Assembly (NCBI GenBank): GCA_937139565.1
Contig: CAKZQH010000021.1
Coordinates: 1 to 64,000, forward strand
Length of the DNA stretch: 64,000 nt
Source of the DNA: an uncultured Nitrospiraceae bacterium
Lineage (GTDB): Bacteria; Nitrospirota; Thermodesulfovibrionia; Thermodesulfovibrionales; Thermodesulfovibrionaceae
Direction of reading: 5' to 3'
Below the pieces are notes generated by a model. It had not been told where the DNA came from. It did no database searches and saw nothing but the letters and a program-made list of their open reading frames with translations. Shown one piece after another: positions 27,928 to 37,539 of this stretch. Each line of letters begins with the position of its first letter. Position 1 is the first letter of the stretch. The position numbers and the translations under genes were made by a program.

Positions 27928-28419
27928 TTATTCCTCCTTTTCACCTAAACTTACCAATAATCTGATTGATTTTCCTCCTTCATCTGGTTCAGGTCTTTGA
28001 GCAATAACAGTGTTTTTTTCGTATTTTTTCGAGTGAATAAAGATTACTCTCTCAATGGGAATTCCTTTTTCAACTAAAATCTTTTCTGCCTCCTCTAAGG
28101 AAAGTCCCACAACATCAGGCAAAACAGGGAACCTAACTCCTTTACTAACAATAACTCCGATTTCACGGCCTTTTTTTACTTTAGTATCTGGTGGAATAGT
28201 TTGCTTTGAGATTGTTCCTAAGGGAAAATCCGAATATTCTTCGCCGTCTATTCTCATGTAGAGCCCTCTTTCTTTAAGTATCTGATTTGCTTGGACTATA
28301 TCTTTACCTCTTAAATCCGGAATCTCTGTGGTGCCACTTGAAACAAAAATGGATAGAAACAAATATCCAGATAAAAATCCTCCTATTATAACAGCAAATA
28401 TATATAAAATCTTTTTCAT
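27928..28419 (-). CDS. Membrane-anchored protein with two PASTA domains
   Basis: The 163-aa protein has an N-terminal membrane helix (about 4-27) and two PASTA units beginning EIPDLRGKDIVQA (about 37) and VLPDVVGLSLEEA (about 99). PASTA domains bind cell-wall fragments or beta-lactams in kinases and penicillin-binding proteins; here there is no attached kinase or transpeptidase domain. It is likely periplasmic, tethered to the inner membrane. It overlaps rsmB by 4 bp and precedes rpe by 2 bp; a free PASTA protein in this rsmB-rpe position recurs in related phyla. Confidence 0.88.
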   Translation of the reverse strand: MKKILYIFAVIIGGFLSGYLFLSIFVSSGTTEIPDLRGKDIVQANQILKERGLYMRIDGEEYSDFPLGTISKQTIPPDTKVKKGREIGVIVSKGVRFPVLPDVVGLSLEEAEKILVEKGIPIERVIFIHSKKYEKNTVIAQRPEPDEGGKSIRLLVSLGEKEE

Positions 28420-29711
28420 ACTCTCTTTAAAAGCTTAGCAAAAAAAAATCCATCCATTCCATCTTTATGAGGATAAGTACGAAATATTTCTATACTACAA
28501 AATTGAAAATGCTTCTGTAAAAAATCATCTATCACTTTTTCACCCTCTTCTGGTTCTGTGGAACATACAGAATAAAGCAAAATACCTCCTTCGGATACAA
28601 AATTAGATATCTTATGTAGCATTTCTCTCTGAAGTTTCGATAGTCTTTCTATCTCTGCCTCCTCTACCCTGTATCTAACATCAGGATTTCTCCGTATAAC
28701 CCCTAAAGATGAGCAAGGAGCATCAAGAAGAACTCTATCAAATAGATGAGGTGGTTGAAATTTAAATATATCTTTAAATTGTGGCTCAATCTTCACATTA
28801 GGTAAGAATTTTCTAACTCTGTCTATATTTTCAAGCAGAATCTTAAATCTTTTCATGTTATTTTCAAGGCAAAGTATTTTCCCTTTTTTCATAAGAGCTG
28901 CTGTTAAAAGAGTTTTCCCTCCAGGACTTGCACAAGCATCAAGTACTGTTAAATCTTCTTTGGGCTCTAAAAGAAAACAAGCAAGTTGACTACCTTCATC
29001 CTGAACAACCCAAAAAAAGGGAGCTTTCTTAAGAGTTTCTATAATTTCATGTCCCTGGCCCTCTATCATTAATCCAGAGGATACATGTCTTGAAGGATTT
29101 ACCACAAATCCTTTTTTTTCAAAATAATCGGCAATCATATCCCTTTCTTCAGGCTTTACTCCAATACAAAAGGGCGGTTTTTCGTTGTTTGCCTTAAGAA
29201 GAGCCTCTAATTCTTCAGGAGAGAATCTCGACTGCCATCGCCTTATTAGCCATTCTGGATGGGAATAGGCTATTTGAAGATTTGGAGGCTTGATTCTTTC
29301 CCTAATTTCTTGGAGACTTGCTCCTTCGAATTTTCTTAAAAAATTTCTAAGAATAGCATTTACTACTGCTGGCCTTCCTTTAAATGTTTTCTCAATATTT
29401 ACCCCTTCATTAATTGCTGCATAGGCAGGTATATTTAGAAAAAGGATTTGATAGATACAACATCGTAAATTGTTAATAGTGAGCGAAGAAAGAGTTTCTT
29501 TTCTCTTAAAGAATTCTTCCAAAAGAAAATCAAGGTAATATAAATTTCTTAAAACTCCATAAACTATTTCAATGAGAAATGCCCTATCAGAATTTTTAAA
29601 AAGATTAAGAATCCTATCTGTTAGGGTATATTTAAGAGGTTTTTTCTTACCTAAAACTACATTTAAAACTTCTACTGCAACTTTTCGTGGATTTTCTCTT
29701 TTGTGAACCAT
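28416..29711 (-). CDS. rsmB: 16S rRNA m5C967 methyltransferase
   Basis: Methylates C5 of cytosine 967 in 16S rRNA using S-adenosylmethionine. The 431-aa protein has an N-terminal NusB-like RNA-binding domain (about 1-140) and a C-terminal Rossmann methyltransferase with DACASPGGKT for SAM, and the paired cysteines in LLDAPCSSLG and YSVCSTEPEEGE, the release and nucleophile residues. The start overlaps the DUF116 gene by 40 bp, longer than usual; no closer methionine gives a complete NusB domain, so the overlap is probably real. Confidence 0.95.
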   Translation of the reverse strand: MVHKRENPRKVAVEVLNVVLGKKKPLKYTLTDRILNLFKNSDRAFLIEIVYGVLRNLYYLDFLLEEFFKRKETLSSLTINNLRCCIYQILFLNIPAYAAINEGVNIEKTFKGRPAVVNAILRNFLRKFEGASLQEIRERIKPPNLQIAYSHPEWLIRRWQSRFSPEELEALLKANNEKPPFCIGVKPEERDMIADYFEKKGFVVNPSRHVSSGLMIEGQGHEIIETLKKAPFFWVVQDEGSQLACFLLEPKEDLTVLDACASPGGKTLLTAALMKKGKILCLENNMKRFKILLENIDRVRKFLPNVKIEPQFKDIFKFQPPHLFDRVLLDAPCSSLGVIRRNPDVRYRVEEAEIERLSKLQREMLHKISNFVSEGGILLYSVCSTEPEEGEKVIDDFLQKHFQFCSIEIFRTYPHKDGMDGFFFAKLLKRV

Positions 29712-30223
29712 CCAATAGCATCCTCAACTTTCTGCAAATTTACTGTGGTATCAACACATGGACCAAAGGGCCTTTCATTTAAAATCCCTATCACAGGAAT
29801 TGGATAGGTATCAACTATTCCACTTGAAAGGTCCCTTTCGCAAGCAACTGCAACAATGGCATCGGGTCTAACCTCTTTCACAACCTTGCGGGCAATTGTT
29901 CCACCCGTTGCAATAGAAATGCACACCCCCCTTTTTTCCGCAAGAGATATAAGTTCAGCTATTTTACAATTTCCACATCTACGGCATCTGAAAACATCGA
30001 AGGTAAGTCTTATGTCACATTTAGAGTTTTGTATGCAATGAGGCAGCAAAAGAAGAATTTTTTTTACCTCTTTGTTCTCCTTCATAACTAAATAGTTATT
30101 AAGCTTTACAATATAGGCTTGCAACGAGGATTTCTTTGATTTAACAAAAGCTCCAATTAGCATAAGAGTAGGATAAAAAACCTTTAGTACAAAACCTCTA
30201 AGAAAATGAGTCCAGACCTTCAT
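29672..30223 (-). CDS. DUF116 family protein
   Basis: The 183-aa protein has a hydrophobic or amphipathic N-terminus (about 8-27) and a conserved cysteine set: HCIQNSKCD, FRCRRCGNCK, VACERD and GPCVD, suited to binding Fe-S or zinc. The core matches DUF116, a family of unknown function found beside fmt and rsmB in several anaerobic groups. Here it overlaps fmt by 26 bp and rsmB by 40 bp. No function is assigned. Confidence 0.85.
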   Translation of the reverse strand: MKVWTHFLRGFVLKVFYPTLMLIGAFVKSKKSSLQAYIVKLNNYLVMKENKEVKKILLLLPHCIQNSKCDIRLTFDVFRCRRCGNCKIAELISLAEKRGVCISIATGGTIARKVVKEVRPDAIVAVACERDLSSGIVDTYPIPVIGILNERPFGPCVDTTVNLQKVEDAIGWFTKEKIHEKLQ

Positions 30224-31136
30224 TGATTCTTCTTCCCAAAATAAATTCCTTCGCAGTCATCTCCTTTTTGCCTTCAGGCTGAATGGAAAGAATTTTAAGC
30301 AGACCTTTTCCTGTTGAGACAACAATCTCATTATTTGCTTTTATAATCAAGCCTGGAGCACTACTTTTTCCCTCTAAAACTTCAGCTTTTATTAATTTCA
30401 CTCTCTCACCTTTAAAAAAACAATAAGCGCATGGCCAAGGATAACAACCCCGTATAAGGTTAAAAATATCCCTTGCTGATAAACTCCATATAACCCTTCC
30501 ATCTTCTTTTTTAAGTTGAGGAGCATATGTAGCCTCACCAATTTGAGGAGTTGGCTTAATTAGTCCTTGCCTTATTTTCTTTATGGTTTCAACAACCAAA
30601 TCTGCACCTAAATTAGAGAGTTTCTCTGATAGTGTAAGTGCATTGTCTTCGTCATCTATTTGAACTGCCTTTTGCAAAAAAATAGGACCTGTATCTAACC
30701 CTTCATCTATTAACATTGTAGTAACGCCCGTTGTCTTTTCGCCCCTGATAAGAGCCCATTGAATTGGAGCAGCACCTCTGTATTTTGGTAACAAAGAAGC
30801 ATGAAGATTAATACAACCCTTTTCTGAAGCATGGAGTATTTCACTTGGAAGAATTTTTCCATAAGCAACAACCACTCCAATTTCTGCATTTAGTTCCCTA
30901 AGCATTGAGAAGAAGCTTTGATCCCTTATTTTTTCCGGTTGCACCACTTTAAGGCCGTATTCCAAAGCAACTTTTTTTACTTCGGGAGGCTGAATCTGCT
31001 TTCCTCTACCTTTTGGTCTATCCGGTTGAGTTACAACAAGAACTATTTTTTCTCCATTAGAAATTAAAGCTTTTAGGGTTGGCACAGCAAACTCTGGTGT
31101 TCCAAAAAAAATTATTCCCTCATTTTTTTTTAACAT
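30198..31136 (-). CDS. fmt: Methionyl-tRNA formyltransferase
   Basis: Formylates initiator Met-tRNA with 10-formyltetrahydrofolate. The 312-aa protein shows the N-terminal IIFFGTPEFAVPTL, the folate-site block HASLLPKYRGAAPIQWA with the catalytic Asn/His/Asp set (N in GCINLHAS, D in LIDEGLDTG), and a C-terminal OB-like tRNA-binding domain. It follows def by 10 bp, the standard def-fmt pair, so formylation and deformylation are produced together. Confidence 0.97.
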   Translation of the reverse strand: MLKKNEGIIFFGTPEFAVPTLKALISNGEKIVLVVTQPDRPKGRGKQIQPPEVKKVALEYGLKVVQPEKIRDQSFFSMLRELNAEIGVVVAYGKILPSEILHASEKGCINLHASLLPKYRGAAPIQWALIRGEKTTGVTTMLIDEGLDTGPIFLQKAVQIDDEDNALTLSEKLSNLGADLVVETIKKIRQGLIKPTPQIGEATYAPQLKKEDGRVIWSLSARDIFNLIRGCYPWPCAYCFFKGERVKLIKAEVLEGKSSAPGLIIKANNEIVVSTGKGLLKILSIQPEGKKEMTAKEFILGRRINEGLDSFS

Positions 31137-31146
31137 AATGGTTAGT

Positions 31147-31647
31147 TTACTTTTTTGATTTTAAATATTTTCTTCTGAAAAGCTCTCGTTTTAAGGGGCT
31201 TATTCGATCAATTAAAAGAATGCCTTCAAGGTGATCTATCTCATGCTGAAGGGCTCTTCCCAAAAGTCCTTCTCCTTCAATCTCTACTTCTTTACCCTCT
31301 CTGTCTAATCCCTTTATCAAAACCTTCTCTTTTCTCTTAAGCCTTGTTAGAAATCCTGGCAGACTAAGACATCCTTCCTCTGAAAGAATCTCTCCATCTG
31401 ACATCACTATCTCAGGATTAACTAATACTATCAGTCCGCTTTTATTTTCCCTTTGACTTGTATCAACTACAATTAATCTCTTCGATACTCCTACCTGTGG
31501 TGCTGCAAGACCTATGCCATTGGATTTATACATAGTTTCTATCATATCATCAATGAGTTTTTGAAGCTTTCCATCAATGTTAGAGATAGGCTGTGCTTTC
31601 TTTTTTAAAACTTCATCGGGATATTTTCTTATCTCAAGAATTGCCAT
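31147..31647 (-). CDS. def: Peptide deformylase
   Basis: Removes the N-terminal formyl group from new proteins. The 166-aa protein has all three family motifs: GIGLAAPQVG (motif 1), EEGCLSLPG (motif 2, metal Cys) and QHEIDHLEG (motif 3, two metal His plus catalytic Glu). A normal, active iron-type enzyme is expected. It lies between the MlaD-type gene (12 bp) and fmt. Confidence 0.97.
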   Translation of the reverse strand: MAILEIRKYPDEVLKKKAQPISNIDGKLQKLIDDMIETMYKSNGIGLAAPQVGVSKRLIVVDTSQRENKSGLIVLVNPEIVMSDGEILSEEGCLSLPGFLTRLKRKEKVLIKGLDREGKEVEIEGEGLLGRALQHEIDHLEGILLIDRISPLKRELFRRKYLKSKK

Positions 31648-31659
31648 AGAAAATTATAA

Positions 31660-32610
31660 CTAAAATACGCTAAATTTGAAAAATTTTTTCGGATTTTTCT
31701 TAATCTCTTCTATCAACTCTCTAATTTCCCTAACACTCTGCCTTAAATCTTCAGCTGTGTTTTTATCTTTAAGTAAAAGCTGAAGGGTGCCTTCAGATTT
31801 TTGAATTTCATCGAGCAATGCTTCAAGCTTTTTTGAAGAACTGAGAAGATTATCATACAGAGATGGATCATTAATCATTTTTCCAAGAGTTCCATCTGAG
31901 GATACCATCTTATTTGAAATTTCTTCAAAATTTTTGGCGCTCTTTGACAATCTCTCGTATAACTCCTTATCTTTTGCAAGCATTCCAATACTTCCTTGCC
32001 TAAATTCCTTTATAGTTTCTCTTAACTCATAAACCGTTGAATTCAAATTATTGTAAAGGGAAGGATCGAAAAGCAGCTTTGAAACTGTGCCTTCAGATTT
32101 CTCAAGTTTAGAGGCAAATTCATCAATTTTTGATATGAATCTTTCGAGCTTATTCAACATAGAAGTTGCAACTCCAACAATTTCTCGAACTTCAATTTGA
32201 GGATAACCGTATATCCCCTTTGAAATTTGAAGTTTTTCCTCTGCCTGTCCTGGAATTAATTCAATGTATTTATCTCCAAGCAATCCCAATGTCTGAACCG
32301 TAGCTTTTGCATCAGTCTTTAAAAATTCGGTAACATCCTTGTCAATTGAAACCTTTACAATTGTTCCATATTCCTTGCTAAGCTTTATATCCCTCACTTC
32401 ACCAACATCAACACCAGCCACTCTAACAGCTGATCCCTTTCTTAGTCCTTTAACATCAGTAATATAAATATCAAGTAAAACTCTCTTTGTAAGAAGAGAT
32501 TGAATACCACCTGAAAATATGATCACTATAAATATGATTAAAAGAGTAAGTGTTATTACAATGCCAACCTTAAGGGATGCCCATCTTAACTGCTTCTTTC
32601 TATCAAACAC
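31660..32610 (-). CDS. MlaD/MCE-family lipid transport protein
   Basis: The 316-aa protein has one N-terminal membrane helix (about 12-35) and an MCE domain (about 40-120, with DVKGLRKGSAVRVAGVDVG and LLGDKYIELIPG), followed by a long helical tail with two repeated SEGTxxKLLxDPSLYxNL units. MCE proteins form rings that carry phospholipids between membranes of diderm cells, usually with an MlaE permease and MlaF ATPase. These partners are not adjacent, so they must lie elsewhere if present. It follows the flavodoxin gene by 2 bp. Confidence 0.88.
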   Translation of the reverse strand: MFDRKKQLRWASLKVGIVITLTLLIIFIVIIFSGGIQSLLTKRVLLDIYITDVKGLRKGSAVRVAGVDVGEVRDIKLSKEYGTIVKVSIDKDVTEFLKTDAKATVQTLGLLGDKYIELIPGQAEEKLQISKGIYGYPQIEVREIVGVATSMLNKLERFISKIDEFASKLEKSEGTVSKLLFDPSLYNNLNSTVYELRETIKEFRQGSIGMLAKDKELYERLSKSAKNFEEISNKMVSSDGTLGKMINDPSLYDNLLSSSKKLEALLDEIQKSEGTLQLLLKDKNTAEDLRQSVREIRELIEEIKKNPKKFFKFSVF

Positions 32611-32612
32611 TT

Positions 32613-33083
32613 TTAAATCCTGCTTAAAACTTCTGCATACCTGTTTACCATCTCAGTAAGTTCCTTCTCAACTCTCTCATCTGGTTTACCAATTGCAACA
32701 GGACCATAATGTCCAAGCCTTGTAAATCCAAGACACAGACAACCATGAATAAGAAAGGCTTTGAGAATATCAAGACATACAGTCTCTCCTCCACCTCCAA
32801 TCATTCCAGTTGAAGTAAAGGCTGCAACTAACTTTCCCTCTATTTTTCTGTAGTATTTGACACTTTCATCAATGAATTTTTTAACCTCTGCAGCCATGGT
32901 TCCAAAGTAGTTTGGAGAACCAATTATATAGCCATCGTAATTAGGAAGCACATCTACATCTACCTCATCAACTTTCTTTAAATCAACGGCTATATTCTTG
33001 TTTGCCAATCCCTCTGCAATCTTTTTTGCCATTTTTTCTGTATTACCTGTCCTTGAATAATATAAAACCAAAACTTTTTTCAT
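32613..33083 (-). CDS. Flavodoxin / WrbA-like flavoprotein
   Basis: The 156-aa protein has the flavodoxin-type FMN phosphate loop YSRTGNTEKMA (9-19) and the isoalloxazine-side loops GSPNYFGTMAAEVKKFID and TSTGMIGGGGETV. The length fits flavodoxin or the flavin part of NAD(P)H:quinone oxidoreductases (WrbA); the exact electron partner cannot be told. It opens the long operon to DUF512 and has a ribosome site AGGAGGTAGAGG before its ATG and a clear promoter upstream. Confidence 0.88.
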   Translation of the reverse strand: MKKVLVLYYSRTGNTEKMAKKIAEGLANKNIAVDLKKVDEVDVDVLPNYDGYIIGSPNYFGTMAAEVKKFIDESVKYYRKIEGKLVAAFTSTGMIGGGGETVCLDILKAFLIHGCLCLGFTRLGHYGPVAIGKPDERVEKELTEMVNRYAEVLSRI

Positions 33084-33124
33084 CCTCTACCTCCTATGTT
33101 TTATTAAAACATTATAAAATATCT

Positions 33125-33152
33125 ACTATAACCCAGGAAAGATAAAACTCAA
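33125..33152 (-). promoter_or_regulatory. Promoter of the flavodoxin-to-DUF512 operon
   Basis: On the minus strand, TTGAGT (33152-33147), a 16-nt spacer and TATAGT (33130-33125). A leader of about 35 nt with a strong ribosome site follows before the flavodoxin ATG at 33083. A second AT-rich TATAAT (33115-33110) lies a little downstream and could be an alternative -10. Confidence 0.5.
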
Positions 33153-33213
33153 ATTCTTAAGTTTCAGTGGGGAAACTCCTCTTTCATCTTGGCGCAAAAA
33201 GCTGGCATTTGTG

Positions 33214-33241
33214 ACATCAAAAGATGTGATATAATTTTATC
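33214..33241 (+). promoter_or_regulatory. Extended -10, predicted leaderless promoter of nnr with inverted repeat
   Basis: TGATATAAT (33227-33235) is an extended -10 box ending six bases before the ATG at 33242, with no ribosome site. An inverted repeat ACATC-AAAA-GATGT (33214-33227) lies directly upstream where a -35 region would be and could be an operator or a chance palindrome. A weak -35 TTGTGA overlaps it with a short 15-nt spacer. Confidence 0.55.
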
Positions 33242-34762
33242 ATGAAGGTTGTTACTGCCAAAGAAATGGCTGAAATTGACTCCCTAACAATAGAAAAGTA
33301 CGGAATTCCCTCGTTGGTTCTAATGGAAAGGGCAGCACTTTCGGTGGTCAATTGCATAGATGAGATTAATGACCAAACCATTTTAGTTTTGGCTGGTCCA
33401 GGAAATAACGGTGGAGATGGTATAGCTGTTGGAAGAATGCTTAAAAACAAAGGAGCTAATGTAATAGTGTTTCAGCTTTTTCCTGAAGACAAATTATCTT
33501 CAGATTGTAAAGCACAGCTTCAAATTGCAAAAAATTTCGGAGTTCCCGTTAAATTTGGATTTCCATCAATCGAAGAAATTAACAATGCTCAAATTATTAT
33601 AGATGGAATTTTTGGCACCGGGCTTAAAAAGCCTATTGAAGGTAAACTCGCTGAGCTAATTAAAAATTTGAATTTATACCGAAAAAATACCATAGCTATT
33701 GACATGCCTTCGGGAATATCTTCTGATACAGGTGAAGTTTTAGGTGTTGCCATAAGGGCTCACTTAACAGTTACATTTGGACTTCCAAAAAGAGGACATT
33801 TTCTTTTTCCAGGCAGGGAATATGTAGGTAGACTAATTATCGAAGACATTGGTTTTCCAAGAGAGCTTATTGAGTCCGATAAATTAAGAATCGGTCTTTT
33901 AGATAAAAAACTTGCTAAATCTTTTGTACCGCCACGTCCTCTATATTCGCACAAAGGAACATATGGTCATGTTTTAGTAATAGCAGGATCTTCCGGCAAG
34001 ACTGGTGCTGCTTTAATGTGTGCAAAAAGCGTCTTAAGAACCGGCGCAGGGCTTGTAACATTAGCAATTCCTGCTGCTTTAAAGGTTGTTTTTCAGAGTA
34101 ATGTGCTTGAGGAGATGATTCTTTCTCTTCCCTGCAATACTCAAACTTTGTCAAGTAAAGCCATTGAAGAATTAGAGAGATTTATCAATGAAAGGGCTGA
34201 TGTAGTTGCCTTTGGACCTGGAGTAGGAATAAACGAAGACACAGAAGAAATTTTAAAATTTCTTCTTAAGAAATGTGCATGCCCTATTGTTATAGATGCC
34301 GATGGTATAACACTTCTTAAAAATAATCTTGAATTACTTAAAAGCTCGAAAGCCAGCACTATTATTACTCCCCATCCTGGTGAATTGGGAAGACTAATAA
34401 ACATGCCAATAGGGGATATTGAAAGAAAAAGGATAGAAATAGCCATTAGTGTAGCAAATAGCTTAAATACCATAGTTGTTCTTAAGGGAGTTCCTACCGT
34501 CATATCATCGCCAGAGGGGCATACTCTCATTAACTCAACTGGAAATCCTGGCATGGCATCAGGTGGTTCAGGAGACGTACTAACGGGGATGATTGCATCT
34601 CTAATTGGTCAAGGGATGGCTCCCTTTGAAGCGGCCTGCCTTGGTGTATATTTACATGGTTTAAGTGGTGACATAGCTTCATACTCTAAGGGATTTCATG
34701 GCATGATTGCCCGAGACATTATTGAAAGTATTCCTGCAGCATTTATAGAATTATCAAAGTGA
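33242..34762 (+). CDS. nnr: Bifunctional NAD(P)HX epimerase / ADP-dependent NAD(P)HX dehydratase
   Basis: Repairs hydrated NADH or NADPH. The 506-aa protein is the usual two-domain fusion: an N-terminal YjeF_N epimerase (about 1-215, with [16 protein letters not shown]) and a C-terminal ribokinase-like dehydratase (about 225-500, with [26 protein letters not shown] and the [10 protein letters not shown] nucleotide motif). It is first in a plus-strand run and overlaps the RNA methyltransferase gene by 4 bp. A leaderless start is predicted. Confidence 0.95.
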   Translation: MKVVTAKEMAEIDSLTIEKYGIPSLVLMERAALSVVNCIDEINDQTILVLAGPGNNGGDGIAVGRMLKNKGANVIVFQLFPEDKLSSDCKAQLQIAKNFGVPVKFGFPSIEEINNAQIIIDGIFGTGLKKPIEGKLAELIKNLNLYRKNTIAIDMPSGISSDTGEVLGVAIRAHLTVTFGLPKRGHFLFPGREYVGRLIIEDIGFPRELIESDKLRIGLLDKKLAKSFVPPRPLYSHKGTYGHVLVIAGSSGKTGAALMCAKSVLRTGAGLVTLAIPAALKVVFQSNVLEEMILSLPCNTQTLSSKAIEELERFINERADVVAFGPGVGINEDTEEILKFLLKKCACPIVIDADGITLLKNNLELLKSSKASTIITPHPGELGRLINMPIGDIERKRIEIAISVANSLNTIVVLKGVPTVISSPEGHTLINSTGNPGMASGGSGDVLTGMIASLIGQGMAPFEAACLGVYLHGLSGDIASYSKGFHGMIARDIIESIPAAFIELSK

Positions 34763-35550
34763 AAAAAATTGATAGCATTCAAAATCCTCTCATTAAAGAG
34801 ATAGAAAAGCTAAAAAAACATCCCGAAGATAAAATTTTCATTGAAGGTAAAAATCTCATAGAGGCTGCTTTAAACTCTCCCCTTTCAAGTATTGATAAAG
34901 TTCTCCTAACTGAGGAATTTGCTCAAACGGAAATAGAATTTTTAAAATCCATTGAAGATAGAGCCTTACCTGTGATAATTCTTTCTCAAAAAATTGCAAA
35001 AAAAATATCTGACACTGTTACACCGCAAGGCATTTTTGCTCTTATAAATTACAAAATACAAACAATTAAAAATATCTCTTTAAAAGAGCCTTCACTAATA
35101 GTCATTGCTGACAAAATTAGAGACCCTGGAAATCTTGGGACTTTGATAAGAGTTGCAGAAGCATTTGGAACAGAGGTTTTTTTTGTAACAAAAGAAACCT
35201 GCAATCCCTTTTTACCAAAAACACTCCGAGCTTCAGCAGGAAGTCTTTTCTTTTTTCCTATTATTAAAACCGATGGAAAAACAATTAAAGAATACATCCT
35301 TAAACATAAACTTTCCCTTGTTATTACCGATCCGCATGCAGAGAATTTAATCTTTCAAATAGACTTTAAAAAGCCTATGGCTTTAGTTTTTGGAAATGAA
35401 AGGCAGGGAGTTTCAGAAGAAATCTCTACCATCTCTCATATAAAGTGCAGAATTCCTCATATAGGAAAAACAGAAAGCTTAAACGTGGCAATAAGTGCCT
35501 CTATTACTCTTTATGAAGTACTTCGTCAACGTACTCTATCAGCAATGTAA
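34759..35550 (+). CDS. TrmH/SpoU-family RNA 2'-O-methyltransferase
   Basis: The 263-aa protein has an N-terminal substrate-binding region ([16 protein letters not shown]) and the SPOUT knot motifs: motif 1 [20 protein letters not shown], motif 2 [12 protein letters not shown] and motif 3 [18 protein letters not shown]. It should methylate a ribose in rRNA or tRNA with SAM; RlmB-like or TsnR-like targets cannot be separated by eye. It overlaps nnr by 4 bp, and a 160-bp spacer with the rplI promoter follows. Confidence 0.92.
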   Translation: MKKIDSIQNPLIKEIEKLKKHPEDKIFIEGKNLIEAALNSPLSSIDKVLLTEEFAQTEIEFLKSIEDRALPVIILSQKIAKKISDTVTPQGIFALINYKIQTIKNISLKEPSLIVIADKIRDPGNLGTLIRVAEAFGTEVFFVTKETCNPFLPKTLRASAGSLFFFPIIKTDGKTIKEYILKHKLSLVITDPHAENLIFQIDFKKPMALVFGNERQGVSEEISTISHIKCRIPHIGKTESLNVAISASITLYEVLRQRTLSAM

Positions 35551-35674
35551 ATAATTTAAAAACTGCTTAGGAAGCAAAGTTCCCCAAAAAAGATTTGGAA
35601 GGTGTCGAAAAGTGATGATCGGGAGTTTAGTTGAAATTTGGATTACTCAAAAGGTCTTTCGATTTATGGTATCA

Positions 35675-35709
35675 TATAATAATCCAAATGAAAAATTTTT
35701 TGAGGAGGT
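35675..35709 (+). promoter_or_regulatory. -10 box and ribosome site of rplI
   Basis: A consensus TATAAT (35675-35680) precedes rplI with a leader of roughly 26 nt ending in the ribosome site GAGGAGGT (35702-35709), 3 nt before the ATG. No good -35 hexamer is visible at 16-18 nt. Confidence 0.5.
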
Positions 35710-35712
35710 ATA

Positions 35713-36156
35713 ATGAAAGTAATTCTCAAAGATAATATTGAAGGTTTAGGAAAGGCTGGTCAGATTATTAATGTTAAAGATGGTTATGCAAGAAATTTTT
35801 TACTTCCTCGTGGGCTTGCCCTAATAGCTGATGAAAAAAATATGAAGCTTCTTGAGTATCAAAGGAAAAAAATTGAAGAAGAGGCAAAGAAAAAACTCCA
35901 AGATGCCCAATCAATTGCTGAGCGTATGAGCAACATTACTCTTACATTAAAAGCAAAAGCTGGCGAAGACCTTAAACTTTTTGGTTCCATAACGCCAAAG
36001 GACATTGCAGAGGCTCTTGAAAAGGAAGGCTTTAATATTGACAAAAAACAGATAAATATCGCAGAACCTATAAAGAGAATCGGAGAATATGAAGTCGAGG
36101 TAAAATTAGCCAGTAATGTAAGTGCAAAAGTTAAACTAAATGTAGTTTCTGAGTAA
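35713..36156 (+). CDS. rplI: 50S ribosomal protein L9
   Basis: Structural protein of the large ribosomal subunit. The 147-aa protein has the N-terminal signature VILKDNIEGLGKAGQIINVKDGYARN-like start, the long connecting helix (about 40-75) and the C-terminal domain. It shares a base with dnaB (TAATGG), so the two genes are coupled; rplI-dnaB is a common bacterial order. rpsF, ssb and rpsR, often before rplI, are not present here. Confidence 0.97.
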   Translation: MKVILKDNIEGLGKAGQIINVKDGYARNFLLPRGLALIADEKNMKLLEYQRKKIEEEAKKKLQDAQSIAERMSNITLTLKAKAGEDLKLFGSITPKDIAEALEKEGFNIDKKQINIAEPIKRIGEYEVEVKLASNVSAKVKLNVVSE

Positions 36157-37538
36157 TGGCCTATTTAAAAGAGATAGGTGCTTCTTTAGACAGACTACCA
36201 CCTCAAAGCATAGAGGCTGAGCAGGCTGTTATAGGAGCAGTAATTCTTGAAGGAGAATCTCTTACAAAGATTATTGAAATTTTATCTCCGGAGGATTTTT
36301 ACAGAGAGTCCCACCGCAAAATTTATCAGGCAATGTTGGAACTTTTTGATAAAAATGAGCCCATTGACTTAATAACCCTCACAGAACATTTAAGAGATAA
36401 AGGAGAGCTTGAAGAAGTAGGCGGTTTAAGCTATATTAGCCATCTTACAACAATAGTACCCACATCAGCAAATGTAAAATATCACGCAAAAATTGTTAGA
36501 GAGAAGGCTCTTTTAAGAGCTCTTATTCGTGCTTGTACGGAAATTTCGTCTAAAGTCTATGAAGAGCCTGAGGACGCTGAGGAAATGATAGATTTTGCTG
36601 AAAGGCTAATTTTTGCCATATCAGAGAAAAGAACAAACACGAGCTTCTATCAGATGAAAGATGTGGTGAGAAATACTTTCAAAATATTGGAAAGCATGTA
36701 CGATAAAAAAGCGGTAATCACTGGAGTTCCTTCAGGATTTAAAGACTTAGATGAACTGACAAGCGGATTTCAACCAGGTGATTTAATAATAATTGGAGGC
36801 AGGCCTGGAATGGGAAAAACTGCCTTCTCTCTTAATATCGCCCAGCATGTGGGCGTAGACCTTGGAGAACCCGTTGCCTATTTTAGCCTTGAAATGTCAA
36901 AAGAACAGATTGCCATGCGACTGCTAAGTAGCCTCGCCATGGTAAACTCGTCAGCCTTAAGAAAAGGCTTTATAGGAAAAAGAGATTGGGAACGCATTAC
37001 AGAAGCAGCTGTAAAACTAAGCGAAGCCCCAATTTACATAGATGACTCCTCTCAAATGAGTGTTCTTGAAATAAGAGCTAAGGCAAGAAGACTTAAAATG
37101 GAACAGGGAAAACTTGCCCTTATCATCATCGACTATCTGCAACTCATGCGTGGAAAGTCCAATTACGAAATAAGAGAGCAGGAAATTGCTGAAATATCTC
37201 GTTCACTAAAGGCTATGGCAAAAGAACTAAAAGTTCCTGTAATTGCCTTAAGCCAGTTAAATAGATCAGTGGAAAAAACCTCTGACAGAAAACCTACCTT
37301 AGCCAATCTTAGAGAATCAGGTGCCATAGAACAGGATGCAGATGTAATAATATTTCTCTACAGAGATGAAGTCTATAACAAAAAAAATCCGGCAAATAAG
37401 GGCAAAGCAGAAGTAATTGTTGCCAAGCAGCGTAACGGCCCAACCGATGAGATAACTCTAACATTCCTCAGTGATTACACGAGATTTCTCGATTATACGG
37501 ACAAGTATGCAGGAACTGAGATAGAGGAGGAATCCTAA
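36156..37538 (+). CDS. dnaB: Replicative DNA helicase
   Basis: Hexameric 5'-3' helicase of the replication fork. The 460-aa protein has the N-terminal primase-interacting domain (PPQSIEAEQAVIGAV) and a RecA-like ATPase with Walker A GGRPGMGKTAF, Walker B LIIIDYLQLM and the DnaB signature SQLNRSVE. No intein is present. It is 1 bp from the AmrB gene and coupled to rplI. Confidence 0.97.
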   Translation: MAYLKEIGASLDRLPPQSIEAEQAVIGAVILEGESLTKIIEILSPEDFYRESHRKIYQAMLELFDKNEPIDLITLTEHLRDKGELEEVGGLSYISHLTTIVPTSANVKYHAKIVREKALLRALIRACTEISSKVYEEPEDAEEMIDFAERLIFAISEKRTNTSFYQMKDVVRNTFKILESMYDKKAVITGVPSGFKDLDELTSGFQPGDLIIIGGRPGMGKTAFSLNIAQHVGVDLGEPVAYFSLEMSKEQIAMRLLSSLAMVNSSALRKGFIGKRDWERITEAAVKLSEAPIYIDDSSQMSVLEIRAKARRLKMEQGKLALIIIDYLQLMRGKSNYEIREQEIAEISRSLKAMAKELKVPVIALSQLNRSVEKTSDRKPTLANLRESGAIEQDADVIIFLYRDEVYNKKNPANKGKAEVIVAKQRNGPTDEITLTFLSDYTRFLDYTDKYAGTEIEEES

Positions 37539-37539
37539 A

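Noticed and set aside
35551-35674. RNA gene or riboswitch in the spacer before rplI
   Set aside because: No stable conserved-looking structure or known motif could be recognised by eye.
35615-35713. 32-codon ORF before rplI ending in TAATG
   Set aside because: It spans the -10 box of rplI, has no ribosome site and no recognisable sequence; most likely chance.
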